A stretch of 64,000 nt of DNA from an uncultured Lachnospiraceae bacterium (GCA_910579505.1 CAJTTZ010000008.1:62001-126000), one strand, 5' to 3'. Positions 33,499-42,183 are shown, numbered from the stretch's first letter. Notes: a model not told the origin generated them from the sequence alone. Made by a program: numbers and translations.

Positions 33499-34131
33499 TT
33501 ATTCTCCTTCCAATTCTCTCCTCATTTTCTTTATAAACTCTCCATTCCGCCCGGGCGCGTGGTGCGCCGCGGCGATAATTCCATGAAGCTCCTTCACGCA
33601 AGTCTCTAAATCGTCGTTTATCACAATATAATCGTATGCCTCTATTCCTTCCGCCTCTTTTGCGGCGCGGCAGAGTCTCTTCTGTATGACATCCTCTGTC
33701 TCCGTGCCCCGCCCCGAAAGCCTGCGCCTCAGCTCCGCCGCATCCGGCGTCGACACAAACAAAAGAAGCGCGTCGGGATACTGTTCCTTTATCTTAAGTG
33801 CGCCCTGAATCTCAATCTCCAGGATCACATCCCTGCCTGATGCAAGCTCCTTCTCCACATAGTCCCTCGGGGTTCCGTAATAGTTGCCGCAGTATTCCGC
33901 ATGCTCGATCAGCGCATTGTCCGCAATCCGTTTCTCAAACTGCTCCCTGGACAGGAAAAAATACTCCCTGCCATCCTCCTCCCCCGGACGCGGCTTCCTC
34001 GTGGTCGCCGAGATCGACAGGGCATAGCCGTCATACTCCTCCACCAGTCTCTTCATCAAAGTGCCTTTGCCCGCCCCCGAAAATCCGGAGACAACAATCA
34101 ATATCCCCTCAGTCCTCATCTGTCTGTCCAT
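33499..34131 (-). CDS. gmk: Guanylate kinase
   Basis: Phosphorylates GMP to GDP with ATP. It has 210 residues; P-loop SGFSGAGKGTLMKRL, GMP-binding region SISATTRKPRPGEEDG and EYCGNYYGTPRDYVE are complete. The start is uncertain: ATG at 34131 overlaps remA by 23 nt, and an ATG four codons later (34119) is equally weakly preceded. It is co-transcribed with remA and rpoZ. Confidence 0.96.
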   Translation of the reverse strand: MDRQMRTEGILIVVSGFSGAGKGTLMKRLVEEYDGYALSISATTRKPRPGEEDGREYFFLSREQFEKRIADNALIEHAEYCGNYYGTPRDYVEKELASGRDVILEIEIQGALKIKEQYPDALLLFVSTPDAAELRRRLSGRGTETEDVIQKRLCRAAKEAEGIEAYDYIVINDDLETCVKELHGIIAAAHHAPGRNGEFIKKMRRELEGE

Positions 34132-34369
34132 CCCCAGTCTGCGCCCTGCCCGATATGGTTTCCGGAAGAAGCGCCGAAAGCACGATCTGGCTGTTTTCCA
34201 TCACCAGCACCGCCTTCGTCTTTCGCCCCTGCGTCGCGTCAATCGCCATTCCCGTTTCCTTCGCCTTCTGCACCATGCGCTTCACCGGCGCGGAATCGGG
34301 GCTGACAATGGCAATAATCTTCCCCGTGTTTACCACATTGCCAAAGCCTATATGAATCAGTTTACCCAT
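34109..34369 (-). CDS. remA: Extracellular matrix regulatory protein RemA (DUF370)
   Basis: Small DNA-binding protein, 86 residues, which in Bacillus forms oligomers and activates biofilm matrix genes. The N-terminus LIHIGFGNVVNTGKIIAIV and the following DSAPVKRMVQKAKE and DATQGRKTKAVLVM are diagnostic. The C-terminal tail extends past the family core by a few acidic residues. It lies between yicC and gmk, the conserved location in Firmicutes. Confidence 0.93.
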   Translation of the reverse strand: MGKLIHIGFGNVVNTGKIIAIVSPDSAPVKRMVQKAKETGMAIDATQGRKTKAVLVMENSQIVLSALLPETISGRAQTGDGQTDED

Positions 34370-34379
34370 AACAGCATTC

Positions 34380-35258
34380 CTATTCGATATTCTGTATCTG
34401 TTCCCGCACTTTCTCGATCTCTGTCTTTAGTTCAATCGCCCGGTCCGAAGTTTCCAGATCCGTGGTCTTTGAAAGGATCGTGTTTGCCTCGCGGTTCATC
34501 TCCTGCGCCAGGAAATCCAGTTTGCGCCCGATACTGCCGCCCTCCGTGAGGTCTCTCTTCATGGTCGTAATATGGCTGCGCAGGCGCACCAGTTCCTCAT
34601 CCACGCAAACCTTATCCGCAAAGAGCGTCACCTCCGTAAGCAGTCTGGATTCGTCGATCTGGGTATCCGCCAGCAGTTCCTTTACCTTGTCCTTCAGCCT
34701 CTGCCTGTACTCCGCAATAATCTGCGGCGCCCGGTGCTCGATAAATTCCACCCCTGCAAGCATCGCGTTCAGCTTCCCCAGCAAATCGTCGCGGATGTTT
34801 TCTCCCTCTTTGATTCTCGTGTCCACAAAGGACTGCGCCGCGCCGCGCACTGCCTTCTCCAGAAACTGCCAGAGCTCCTCTTCATCGACCGTCTGTTCTT
34901 CCATGGTCAGCACTTCCGGGTAGCGGGACAGTGTGGATACCCGCACATCATTGTCCAGGGAAAAGTCTTCCGACATCTGCCAGAGATATTTCATATACTC
35001 CGCCGCCAGTTCCCTGTTATATTTCACACAGAGATTGGTCTCCGTCAGATCCTCATAGGTGATAAAGACATCCACCTTTCCCCTCTGAATATAATTTTTG
35101 AGCTCGCTTCTGATCGCCGTCTCAAAAAAGCTCAGTTTTTTGGGCATTTTAATGTTGACATCCAAATATCTGTGGTTGACGGACTTCATCTCCACGGTGA
35201 TCTTCCGCGCACCCTCCGCCACCTCACATCTCCCGAAACCGGTCATGCTCTTAATCAT
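34380..35258 (-). CDS. yicC: YicC family endoribonuclease
   Basis: Conserved protein of 292 residues; YicC proteins have been described as endoribonucleases that act on small RNAs. The start at 35258 gives the family N-terminus MIKSMTGFGR; the ATG two codons upstream (35264) is also possible, and both follow a weak AGAAAGAAG. The C-terminal DUF1732 block with MNREANTILSKTTD is intact. It is the first gene of the yicC-remA-gmk-rpoZ-rimO-pgsA-cinA transcript. Its leader contains the family 2 structured element. Upstream in-frame codons run into that element and are not coding. Confidence 0.93.
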   Translation of the reverse strand: MIKSMTGFGRCEVAEGARKITVEMKSVNHRYLDVNIKMPKKLSFFETAIRSELKNYIQRGKVDVFITYEDLTETNLCVKYNRELAAEYMKYLWQMSEDFSLDNDVRVSTLSRYPEVLTMEEQTVDEEELWQFLEKAVRGAAQSFVDTRIKEGENIRDDLLGKLNAMLAGVEFIEHRAPQIIAEYRQRLKDKVKELLADTQIDESRLLTEVTLFADKVCVDEELVRLRSHITTMKRDLTEGGSIGRKLDFLAQEMNREANTILSKTTDLETSDRAIELKTEIEKVREQIQNIE

Positions 35259-35304
35259 CGCCATAATCTTCTTTCTCTTAAAAGTAAACTTTGCGCTTGC
35301 CATA

Positions 35305-35422
35305 CATAAGCAGATTCGAGATGCTTCGCATCTCTCATTCGCGTTGCTCGTCATAAATCGTCGCAGGCATATCTGCATGCAAGCATGCGCTCTGCCTGGG
35401 CCGATTTCTGACTCTGCTTATG
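35305..35422 (-). repeat. Family 2 structured element, copy B, in the yicC leader
   Basis: Closed by a perfect 10-bp stem (35305-35314 with 35413-35422, CATAAGCAGA arm). It holds a GAGATGC/GCATCTC hairpin (35318-35334), a 22-nt conserved stretch (35335-35356) and an internal GCATGC-TT-GCATGC stem. Compared with copy A the closing stem and the hairpin differ by paired changes only. It lies between the predicted yicC promoter and start codon, so it is probably transcribed. It shares GCGC and a T-rich run just outside the stem with copy A. Confidence 0.75.
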
Positions 35423-35453
35423 CGCGGAAAAAGGACCCACGCATACAGTCTTT

Positions 35454-35482
35454 ATTATAGTGTAAAGAGAAAAAATAGTCAA
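35454..35482 (-). promoter_or_regulatory. Promoter of the yicC operon
   Basis: On the minus strand TTGACT (35477-35482), a 17-nt spacer and a consensus TATAAT (35454-35459). The predicted start near 35447 leaves a leader of about 190 nt that contains the whole family 2 element. Confidence 0.85.
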
Positions 35483-35538
35483 GAAAGAGAAACTGCGCCG
35501 TTTTGACATAAATATGGACGCCGGAAACCCGCCGGCGA

Positions 35539-35567
35539 TTGAAATGCACCTCCGTTTGTGCTATAGT
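35539..35567 (+). promoter_or_regulatory. Promoter of rqcH
   Basis: TTGAAA (35539-35544), a 17-nt spacer and TATAGT (35562-35567), divergent from the yicC promoter about 55 nt away. The leader before the rqcH ATG is about 40 nt. Confidence 0.8.
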
Positions 35568-35615
35568 AGGGAGCGCACAGGAAAATAAGATATAAAGGAA
35601 AAGGCAGGGAAAATC

Positions 35616-37415
35616 ATGGCATTTGACGGCATCACCATCGCAAATATCACAAAGGAGCTTTCAGAACTGCTTCTCGGCGGGCGCATCTACAAAATCGCCC
35701 AGCCGGAAAGCGACGAGCTGCTTCTCACCATAAAAAATAACGGCAGCCAGTACCGTCTGCTGTTGTCGGCGGACGCCTCCCTCCCCATGGTCTACCTGAC
35801 AGAAAATAACAAGCCCAGCCCCATGACCGCGCCGGGCTTTTGTATGCTGCTGCGCAAGCACCTGCAAAACGCCCGCATCACCGCCATATCGCAGCCCGGA
35901 CTGGAGCGCGTCATCCACCTGCGCCTTGAGCATTTGAACGAGCTCGGCGACTTATGTGAAAAGAAACTGATTGTGGAGATCATGGGCAAACACAGCAACA
36001 TCATCTTCTGTGACGATAAGGACCAGATCATAGACAGCATCAAACATATTTCCGGCATGGTCAGTTCTGTGCGGGAGGTGCTGCCCGGCCGTCCCTACTT
36101 TATCCCGCAGACCCAGAATAAATGGAACCCCCTGCGTTTTTCCGCCCGGTACACGAAAGAGGGCTCTCCCCTCTTCATCAAATCGCCGGAAGACAGCGAG
36201 GAGTTAACTTATGTAAACCTTTGTGCCCACCTGAAGGAAAAGCCCATGCCACTCTACAAGGCGCTCTACACGACTTACACGGGCCTGTCTCCCATCATGG
36301 CGCAGGAGCTTTGCTACCGGGCAGACATTGACGCGGACATGCCCGCAAACGTACTGGATGAGCCCGCTTTACAGGCAATATACAAAACGCTTTCCGACCT
36401 GATGGAGCGTACCGCTGCAGGCAGTTTTTCCCCCGTTATCATCTATGACGGCAGGGAACCCCTGGAATACGCGGCATTTCCCCTGACGCTCTACGGCGAC
36501 AAAACTTCGCAGGCCTTTCCCTCCATCAGCGGCGTGTTGGAACGCTACTACGCAGAGCGGAGCGTGGTCACCCGCATCCGCCAGAAATCCGTGGATCTGC
36601 GCAAGATCGTCCAGACAGCCCTGGAACGCAATGTGAAGAAATACGATCTACAGATGCGGCAGATGAAAGACACCGAAAAGCGGGACAAGTACAAGGTTTA
36701 CGGCGAACTGATCAACGCCTACGGCTACAACGTGGAGCCGGAGGCAAAATCCATGGAAGCGCTCAACTATTATACCAACGAGACCATCACGATCCCTCTG
36801 GACAACACCCTGACACCGCAGGAAAACGCGCAGAAATATTTTGATAAGTACGGGAAACTAAAGCGGACCTACGAGGCGCTTTCGGAATTGACCATTCAGG
36901 TCAAAGAGGAGATCGAACATCTCGAATCCATCCTTGCCGCGCTGGATATCGCCATGCAGGAGGAGGATCTGGTACAGATTCGGGAGGAGCTGATTGAGAG
37001 CGGCTATATCCGCAGAAAAGGCGGCGCCAAAAAAGTTAAGGTCACCAGTAAGCCTTTCCACTATATAAGCAGCGACGGTTTTCATATTTATGTGGGAAAA
37101 AATAACTTCCAGAACGACGAGCTCACCTTTAAGTTCGCAAACGGGGGCGACTGGTGGTTCCACGCCAAACAGATTCCCGGTTCCCATGTGGTTTTAAAGA
37201 CCGAGGGCGCCGAAGTGCCGGACCGCACCTTCGAGGAGGCCGCAAGGCTTGCCGCCTACTACTCCAAGGGCCGCGAGCAGGACAAAGTGGAAATCGACTA
37301 TGTGCAGAAGAAACACGTGAAAAAACCTGCCGGCGCCAAGCCCGGCTTCGTGGTGTACTACACCAACTACTCCATGGCGATTGACTCTGATATCTCCCAT
37401 TTGACGGAAGTCTGA
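35616..37415 (+). CDS. rqcH: Rqc2/NEMF homologue RqcH (NFACT, fibronectin-binding-like)
   Basis: Ribosome-associated quality control protein of 599 residues; it binds stalled large subunits and adds alanine tails. Domains: NFACT-N (about 1-200), helix-hairpin-helix and coiled-coil region (about 250-440, two long charged helices), and NFACT-R (about 470-590, GGDWWFHAKQIPGSHVVLK). Residues 97-98 are Glu-Arg (GLERVIHL), whereas the Bacillus protein has Asp97-Arg98 at this functional site. It is the only plus-strand gene in the last 55 kb, with its own promoter, and ends at a terminator shared with the convergent lipoprotein gene. Confidence 0.93.
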   Translation: MAFDGITIANITKELSELLLGGRIYKIAQPESDELLLTIKNNGSQYRLLLSADASLPMVYLTENNKPSPMTAPGFCMLLRKHLQNARITAISQPGLERVIHLRLEHLNELGDLCEKKLIVEIMGKHSNIIFCDDKDQIIDSIKHISGMVSSVREVLPGRPYFIPQTQNKWNPLRFSARYTKEGSPLFIKSPEDSEELTYVNLCAHLKEKPMPLYKALYTTYTGLSPIMAQELCYRADIDADMPANVLDEPALQAIYKTLSDLMERTAAGSFSPVIIYDGREPLEYAAFPLTLYGDKTSQAFPSISGVLERYYAERSVVTRIRQKSVDLRKIVQTALERNVKKYDLQMRQMKDTEKRDKYKVYGELINAYGYNVEPEAKSMEALNYYTNETITIPLDNTLTPQENAQKYFDKYGKLKRTYEALSELTIQVKEEIEHLESILAALDIAMQEEDLVQIREELIESGYIRRKGGAKKVKVTSKPFHYISSDGFHIYVGKNNFQNDELTFKFANGGDWWFHAKQIPGSHVVLKTEGAEVPDRTFEEAARLAAYYSKGREQDKVEIDYVQKKHVKKPAGAKPGFVVYYTNYSMAIDSDISHLTEV

Positions 37416-37434
37416 CAATGCCATATATTCTCTG

Positions 37435-37481
37435 AAAAAGCCGCCCTCAGAAACCGTTCCAAAGCGTTTCCCAAGGCGGCT
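37435..37481 (-). terminator. Terminator between rqcH and the MBL lipoprotein gene
   Basis: AGCCGCC (37439-37445) pairs with GGCGGCT (37475-37481); inner GAAAC/GTTTC arms lengthen the stem. On the minus strand a T run follows directly. On the plus strand a weaker T-rich stretch follows, so it may serve both convergent genes. Its last base overlaps the stop codon of the minus-strand gene. Confidence 0.85.
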
Positions 37482-38326
37482 CATTCTGTTTTAACATCCG
37501 TCTGCCCAATCTTTATACTCTTACCGTCGGAGACAGCCGTCACGACACCTTCATCCGTGTAATACACCTCGCACTTATACTCATTTAGCAGCGACACCGT
37601 CTCCTCCTCCACCCGCAGACGTTCCGGGTCCGCGGTAAGGACGGCATAGCGGGGCTTCGCCGTCTCAAACAGCGTTTCCAGATTCTTTGTGTAATTCCCG
37701 TGGTGGGGCATCTTGATCAGGTCATACTGCTCTTTTGCCGCAGCAGATGAAAGAAACTCCTCCGTCCGTATTTTCTTGGCGTCCCCCATCAGCAGAAACC
37801 GGGTTTCCCCATTCGTAACACACGTTATCAGCGAATAATTGTTGTCATTCTCATAGACTCCCTCGTCAGGCGCGTCCACGTAGAAGGAAACGCCTTCCAC
37901 CTTGAAGGAAACATCCCTTTTCAAACGCTCATACGCCGTGTCCGTCTCCTTTAGCGCCTGCATCAGCGAAAGATACGCATCCGAGTCCTCCTCATAGTCC
38001 GGCATCAGCACACATCCCACCTCGTACCGGGAAATAAGGGCCGCCGCACTGCCGATATGGTCCTTGTCAAAATGACTCAGAATCAGATATTCGATCCGCG
38101 TCCTCCCCCGCTCATCCAGATACGCGCAGATCGCCGCCGCGTCGTCTAAGTCCGCCGTGTCGTTCATCACAACACTCTCTCCCGCCTCTATCACGATACA
38201 GTCCGATTTGCCCGTATCCAGAAAGGTCAGTTTCAGGGAAACGCCACTCTCCTTCTCCCCGCTGCAGCCTGCCAGAACAAAGGCAAGGCACATAAGAAGC
38301 AGGAACAGACAGTTCTTCTTTCTCAT
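37481..38326 (-). CDS. Metallo-beta-lactamase-fold lipoprotein (ComEC C-terminal-like)
   Basis: A 281-residue predicted lipoprotein: signal peptide and lipobox (VLAGC, Cys21), then a metallo-hydrolase domain. The metal motif is ILSHFDKDHIG, with further ligands in LLMGDA and KMPHHGNY, similar to the hydrolase part of ComEC and related phosphodiesterases or nucleases. An extracellular nuclease or phosphodiesterase role is plausible but unproven. It overlaps the preceding flippase gene by 4 nt, so both are made from one transcript. Confidence 0.8.
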   Translation of the reverse strand: MRKKNCLFLLLMCLAFVLAGCSGEKESGVSLKLTFLDTGKSDCIVIEAGESVVMNDTADLDDAAAICAYLDERGRTRIEYLILSHFDKDHIGSAAALISRYEVGCVLMPDYEEDSDAYLSLMQALKETDTAYERLKRDVSFKVEGVSFYVDAPDEGVYENDNNYSLITCVTNGETRFLLMGDAKKIRTEEFLSSAAAKEQYDLIKMPHHGNYTKNLETLFETAKPRYAVLTADPERLRVEEETVSLLNEYKCEVYYTDEGVVTAVSDGKSIKIGQTDVKTE

Positions 38327-40035
38327 CCGGGCATGCGCTCCTTTTTCCGCTTTTTCTTCTTTTTTCTCCGCTTCTTTCTCTTCTTCCTCTCCGGCTCATC
38401 CGATAACAGGTGCAATTTTTCTGCAATGTGCACAAGCGTATGCCCTTTGGGGAATGCCAGAAGCTCCTCCCGGCTCACGCCCCCGACCAGAAGCAGTACC
38501 GCGCCGTAAACGCACACACCGATGCCGATGGCGATTAGCAGCACCACCCGGCTCACCGGGATCAGCAGAATCAGTCCGTGGTATATGCCAAAAACCACGG
38601 CTCCCATGATAGCCGCCGAAAAGAGCGGTTTCAGAAAGAGTTTTACCACATCCATACGGTATTCCAGATGCTTTCTCACAGACAGATGGTTTAAGACACA
38701 CATCACAAAGGAATAGATGGCGTTTGCCGCCGCCAGCGCATACAGCTCCAGATCCGTATAGAGCAGAAGCGCGACCAGTCCCGCCACCTGAACCACCAGC
38801 GCGACCGACGCATGGATCACCGGCGTATTCACCTTCCCGATGCCCTGTAAGATCGCATTGGTCAGCGTCGAGAGACTGTACAGCACGACTGTCACGGCAA
38901 GGGCAGCCAAAAGCCCAGACGCAATATCGAGCGATTCCCTTTGCGGGAAAATAAAGTGCATAATGGGCTTTGGCAGCACGGCGATCCCCACAGCCGCCGG
39001 AATCGCGATCAGCATGGTCATCTGGAGCGCCCGCGTCACCTGTTTTCTCGTCTGCGCCACAGTACCCTTCACATAGGACGCCGCCACACCCGGAATGATT
39101 GCTGAGGACATGGCGGAGGCAATGGCAATCGGAATGTTTACCACCGAAACGGCGAGCCCCGAAAAGATGCCGTAATGATTGCTCGTCAATATCGCGTCCA
39201 CATTCTTATAATCCACCATGACATGGGAATAGATGGTCATATTGACTACCGTCGTACAGTTATAAATGAAGGTGCTCAAAATAAAAGGCGTAACGATGGT
39301 GAAAATCACCTTGAAAATTTCCCCATAGCTCTCCTCATGCCATGTTTTGTCCCGCTCTACCCTCCTTTTGATCACGCCGCTGTTGAGACGGTACATCCCG
39401 AACATGAAAAGAAGACCGGCCAGTACGCCGGCACCCGTTCCAAGAGCCGAGCCCGCCGAGCCGTAGATGGCGCGCGTGGTGGCGTCCCCGTCCGCGACAA
39501 ACCCGATCAGGAGCTTCGCCGCCAGAATGCTGACCGCCGCGTTTAAAATCTGTTCGAGCACCTGGGAGATGGAAGTGTGCACCATGGAGCCGTGCGCCTG
39601 AAAAAAACCGCGCAGCACGCCGAGGAACCCCGAAAAAAAGATAGTCGGCGACAGCACCCGTAGCGCCACCACCGCATTCGGATTCTCCCACACGAGAAAA
39701 GGCGCTCCCACGAAAGTCAGTATCGAGGCAACGCCGCCCACCACCAGAACATAGAGAAGTGCACAGACAAAAACCCTCTGTGCATTCCGATATTCCTTAA
39801 AAGCAAGCCGCTGGGCGATCACCTTGGAAATCGCCGAGGGAATGCTGTAGGAGGAAATCAATAATATAATTGTATAGATGTTGATCGCCGCGTTGTAATA
39901 CCCGTTGCCCTCAATCCCTATAATGCTGAGAATCGGGCTTCTGTATATCAGGCCGATCACTTTGACGAGCATTCCGGCTGCCGCCAGAATGCCCGCCTGA
40001 AACACAAACGTGCTTTTTCTCTTCGGATCTTCCAT
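38323..40035 (-). CDS. Polysaccharide/lipid-linked precursor flippase (MOP superfamily) with basic tail
   Basis: About 570 residues with roughly 14 membrane helices. The N-terminal GILAAAGMLVKVIGLIYRSP and later FSGFLGVLRGFFQAHGSM resemble the MurJ/SpoVB-type flippases that move lipid-linked sugars across the membrane. The ORF begins with TTG at 40047, but the ATG at 40035 is more likely; it starts just beyond the glgA stop. The last 22 residues are almost only Lys and Arg, encoded by a pyrimidine-rich plus-strand tract near 38340-38400. It could contribute to peptidoglycan or capsule export. It is the second such protein in the window. Confidence 0.85.
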   Translation of the reverse strand: MEDPKRKSTFVFQAGILAAAGMLVKVIGLIYRSPILSIIGIEGNGYYNAAINIYTIILLISSYSIPSAISKVIAQRLAFKEYRNAQRVFVCALLYVLVVGGVASILTFVGAPFLVWENPNAVVALRVLSPTIFFSGFLGVLRGFFQAHGSMVHTSISQVLEQILNAAVSILAAKLLIGFVADGDATTRAIYGSAGSALGTGAGVLAGLLFMFGMYRLNSGVIKRRVERDKTWHEESYGEIFKVIFTIVTPFILSTFIYNCTTVVNMTIYSHVMVDYKNVDAILTSNHYGIFSGLAVSVVNIPIAIASAMSSAIIPGVAASYVKGTVAQTRKQVTRALQMTMLIAIPAAVGIAVLPKPIMHFIFPQRESLDIASGLLAALAVTVVLYSLSTLTNAILQGIGKVNTPVIHASVALVVQVAGLVALLLYTDLELYALAAANAIYSFVMCVLNHLSVRKHLEYRMDVVKLFLKPLFSAAIMGAVVFGIYHGLILLIPVSRVVLLIAIGIGVCVYGAVLLLVGGVSREELLAFPKGHTLVHIAEKLHLLSDEPERKKRKKRRKKKKKRKKERMPG

Positions 40036-40039
40036 GTCC

Positions 40040-41485
40040 CTATCCAATCAGCCAGTCATACATTTCCTGATATTTCTTCGCGGATACATGCCATGAGAAG
40101 TCTGCCGCCATGCCTCTGTCCACGATTTTATTCCACTCCCGCTTCTTATCGTAATAGATATGCTCCGCGTAGCGGATCGTGCCGAGCATCTCATGGGCAT
40201 TGTAATTCGTAAAGGAAAAGCCTGTACCTGTGCCTTCATACTCATTATATGCCTGTACGGTATCTTTCAGACCGCCGGTCTCACGCACAATCGGCACCGT
40301 GCCGTAGCGCAGGGACATGAGCTGGCTTAAGCCGCAGGGCTCGAAAAGCGACGGCATAAGGAACGCGTCGCTTGCCGCGTAAATCTTGTGGGACAGCGCA
40401 TCCGAATAGTAAATGTTCGCCGACACCTTGCCGTGGTACTTCCAGTCAAAATGGCGGAACATGTTTTCATACTGCTCCTCGCCTGTGCCGAGCACCACGA
40501 TCTGTACATTATCCTGGCACAGTTCATCCATGATATAGGCAATCAGGTCGAAACCTTTCTGTCCCGTCAGTCTCGATACGATACCGAGCATCATAGACCT
40601 GTCGTCCTGGTTTAAACCGAGCTGCTCCTGCAGCGCGCGCTTGTTCTTCACCTTCTCTTTTCGGAAGTTCGCCGCGTTGTACTGGAAATCTATGTGTTTA
40701 TCCGTCTCCGGGTTAAAGTCGTCATAATCAATGCCGTTCACGATACCGCGCAGATCTCCAGCTCTCGCACAGAGCAGGCCGTTTAATCCCTCGCCGTAGA
40801 ACGCCGTCTTGATCTCCTCCGCGTAAGTATCGCTCACCGTGGTGATGGCATCCGCATAAACCAGACCGCCCTTTAAAAGGTTCGCATCCTTGTATGCCTC
40901 CAGCTTATCCGCCGTGAAGAAGTACCCCGGCAGTCCCGTGATCTCCTTGACTTCCTTCACGCTCCACTTGCCCTGGAATTTCAGGTTGTGAATCGTCATA
41001 ACGGTCTTAATGCCCCGGTAGAACTCTCCGCCCTGGAAACGCTCCTTTAAGTACACCGGAATCAGTCCGGTCTGCCAATCGTGGCAGTGAATCAGGTCCG
41101 GCCTGAAATCAATCACCGGGAGAATGCAAAGCGCTGCCTTACAGAAAAAGGCATACTTCTCAATCTCAAACAGCGCGTTGTCGCTGTAGGGCTGAAAGCC
41201 ATTAAAATAGCTCTCGTTATCAATAAAATAATACTTCACCCCATCGACTTCCGCCTCTAAGATTCCCACATATTCCTCTTTCCAATGGAAATCCATATAG
41301 AAATGAGTCTTGTAGGTGAGCTTATCCTTCATCTCCTGCTTCATACAGGTATACTTAGGCAGAATCACCCGCACGTCAAAATACTGCTTGTCAATACACT
41401 TGGGCAGAGAGCCGACCACGTCCGCCAACCCGCCTGTTTTGATAAAAGGTACGCCTTCCGACGCGACAAATAAAATTTTTTTCAT
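40040..41485 (-). CDS. glgA: Glycogen synthase GlgA
   Basis: ADP-glucose-dependent starch/glycogen synthase, GT5 family, 481 residues. The N-terminal ADP-glucose loop KTGGLADVVGSLPK, HCHDWQTGLIP, and the C-terminal FEPCGLSQLMSLRYGTVPIVRETGGL are complete. No other glg genes are adjacent. It precedes the flippase gene on the same strand and is separated from the Spo0A-like gene by about 100 nt. Confidence 0.97.
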   Translation of the reverse strand: MKKILFVASEGVPFIKTGGLADVVGSLPKCIDKQYFDVRVILPKYTCMKQEMKDKLTYKTHFYMDFHWKEEYVGILEAEVDGVKYYFIDNESYFNGFQPYSDNALFEIEKYAFFCKAALCILPVIDFRPDLIHCHDWQTGLIPVYLKERFQGGEFYRGIKTVMTIHNLKFQGKWSVKEVKEITGLPGYFFTADKLEAYKDANLLKGGLVYADAITTVSDTYAEEIKTAFYGEGLNGLLCARAGDLRGIVNGIDYDDFNPETDKHIDFQYNAANFRKEKVKNKRALQEQLGLNQDDRSMMLGIVSRLTGQKGFDLIAYIMDELCQDNVQIVVLGTGEEQYENMFRHFDWKYHGKVSANIYYSDALSHKIYAASDAFLMPSLFEPCGLSQLMSLRYGTVPIVRETGGLKDTVQAYNEYEGTGTGFSFTNYNAHEMLGTIRYAEHIYYDKKREWNKIVDRGMAADFSWHVSAKKYQEMYDWLIG

Positions 41486-41587
41486 GACAACCCTCCAACT
41501 GTAGCTTGCTATTCTTCATACAGGCAGTCCGTATGAACTTCTAAACAACAGTATACAATATTTCGGGTGGCAATAAAAGGATTTTTT

Positions 41588-42106
41588 TTAACGCCGGTAC
41601 TGCAATCGTATCTTGTCCGCGATCAGCGCGATAAACTCCGAATTGGTCGGCTTGCCTTTTCCCGTATTGATCGTATACCCGAAAAGCGCGTCAAGCGTCT
41701 CCATCCGTCCTCTCGACCACGCCACTTCTATGGCATGGCGTATCGCGCGCTCCACACGGCTCGGCGTCGTCTGATATTTCTTTGCGATAGTGGGATAGAG
41801 AATTTTCGTAATGGAGCCGAGCATCTCCACGTCCTCCACCGACATCATGATCGCCTCCCGCAGATACTGGTATCCCTTGATATGGGCGGGCACACCGATC
41901 TCATGGATCATGTCCGTCACATCCTTTTCCAGATCCCGCGTCCCGGTTTCCGGCATATCCTCGGCTTTTTCCGCCTGCTCCGTTCCCTTCTCCCCCGAGG
42001 GGACCGTGATCAGTATCCGAAACTCCTTGTTCGTACTGATCAAATTATCCAGAATCCGATAAAACTGCTCCTGATCCCTCGCAGCTGTCACATTTAATGT
42101 CTCCAT
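41588..42106 (-). CDS. Spo0A-like DNA-binding protein lacking the receiver domain
   Basis: A 172-residue protein. Residues about 64-172 match the Spo0A effector domain along their whole length, including IHEIGVPAHIKGY, LYPTIAKKYQTTPSRVERA, IRHAIEVAWSRG and KPTNSEFIA. The first about 60 residues are short, charged and unlike a response-regulator receiver: there is no phosphorylatable Asp pocket, and Spo0A would need about 120 more residues. GGAGG about 6 nt before the ATG shows that this short start is real. It lies beyond spoIVB, where spo0A itself usually is, but separated by a chemoreceptor and a LacI-type gene. It may be a phosphorylation-independent paralogue or a truncated relic. Confidence 0.88.
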   Translation of the reverse strand: METLNVTAARDQEQFYRILDNLISTNKEFRILITVPSGEKGTEQAEKAEDMPETGTRDLEKDVTDMIHEIGVPAHIKGYQYLREAIMMSVEDVEMLGSITKILYPTIAKKYQTTPSRVERAIRHAIEVAWSRGRMETLDALFGYTINTGKGKPTNSEFIALIADKIRLQYRR

Positions 42107-42183
42107 TCTTTTCCTCCATTCCCCTTTTACGCGGCGTTTTCTATCTGTCCCGCTTCACACTAAGCGTCATGTTTCCGCTGTGC

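Noticed and set aside
34380..35378. Longer yicC ORF starting at 35378
   Set aside because: The extra codons translate the family 2 element; the family start is MIKSMTGFGR at 35258.
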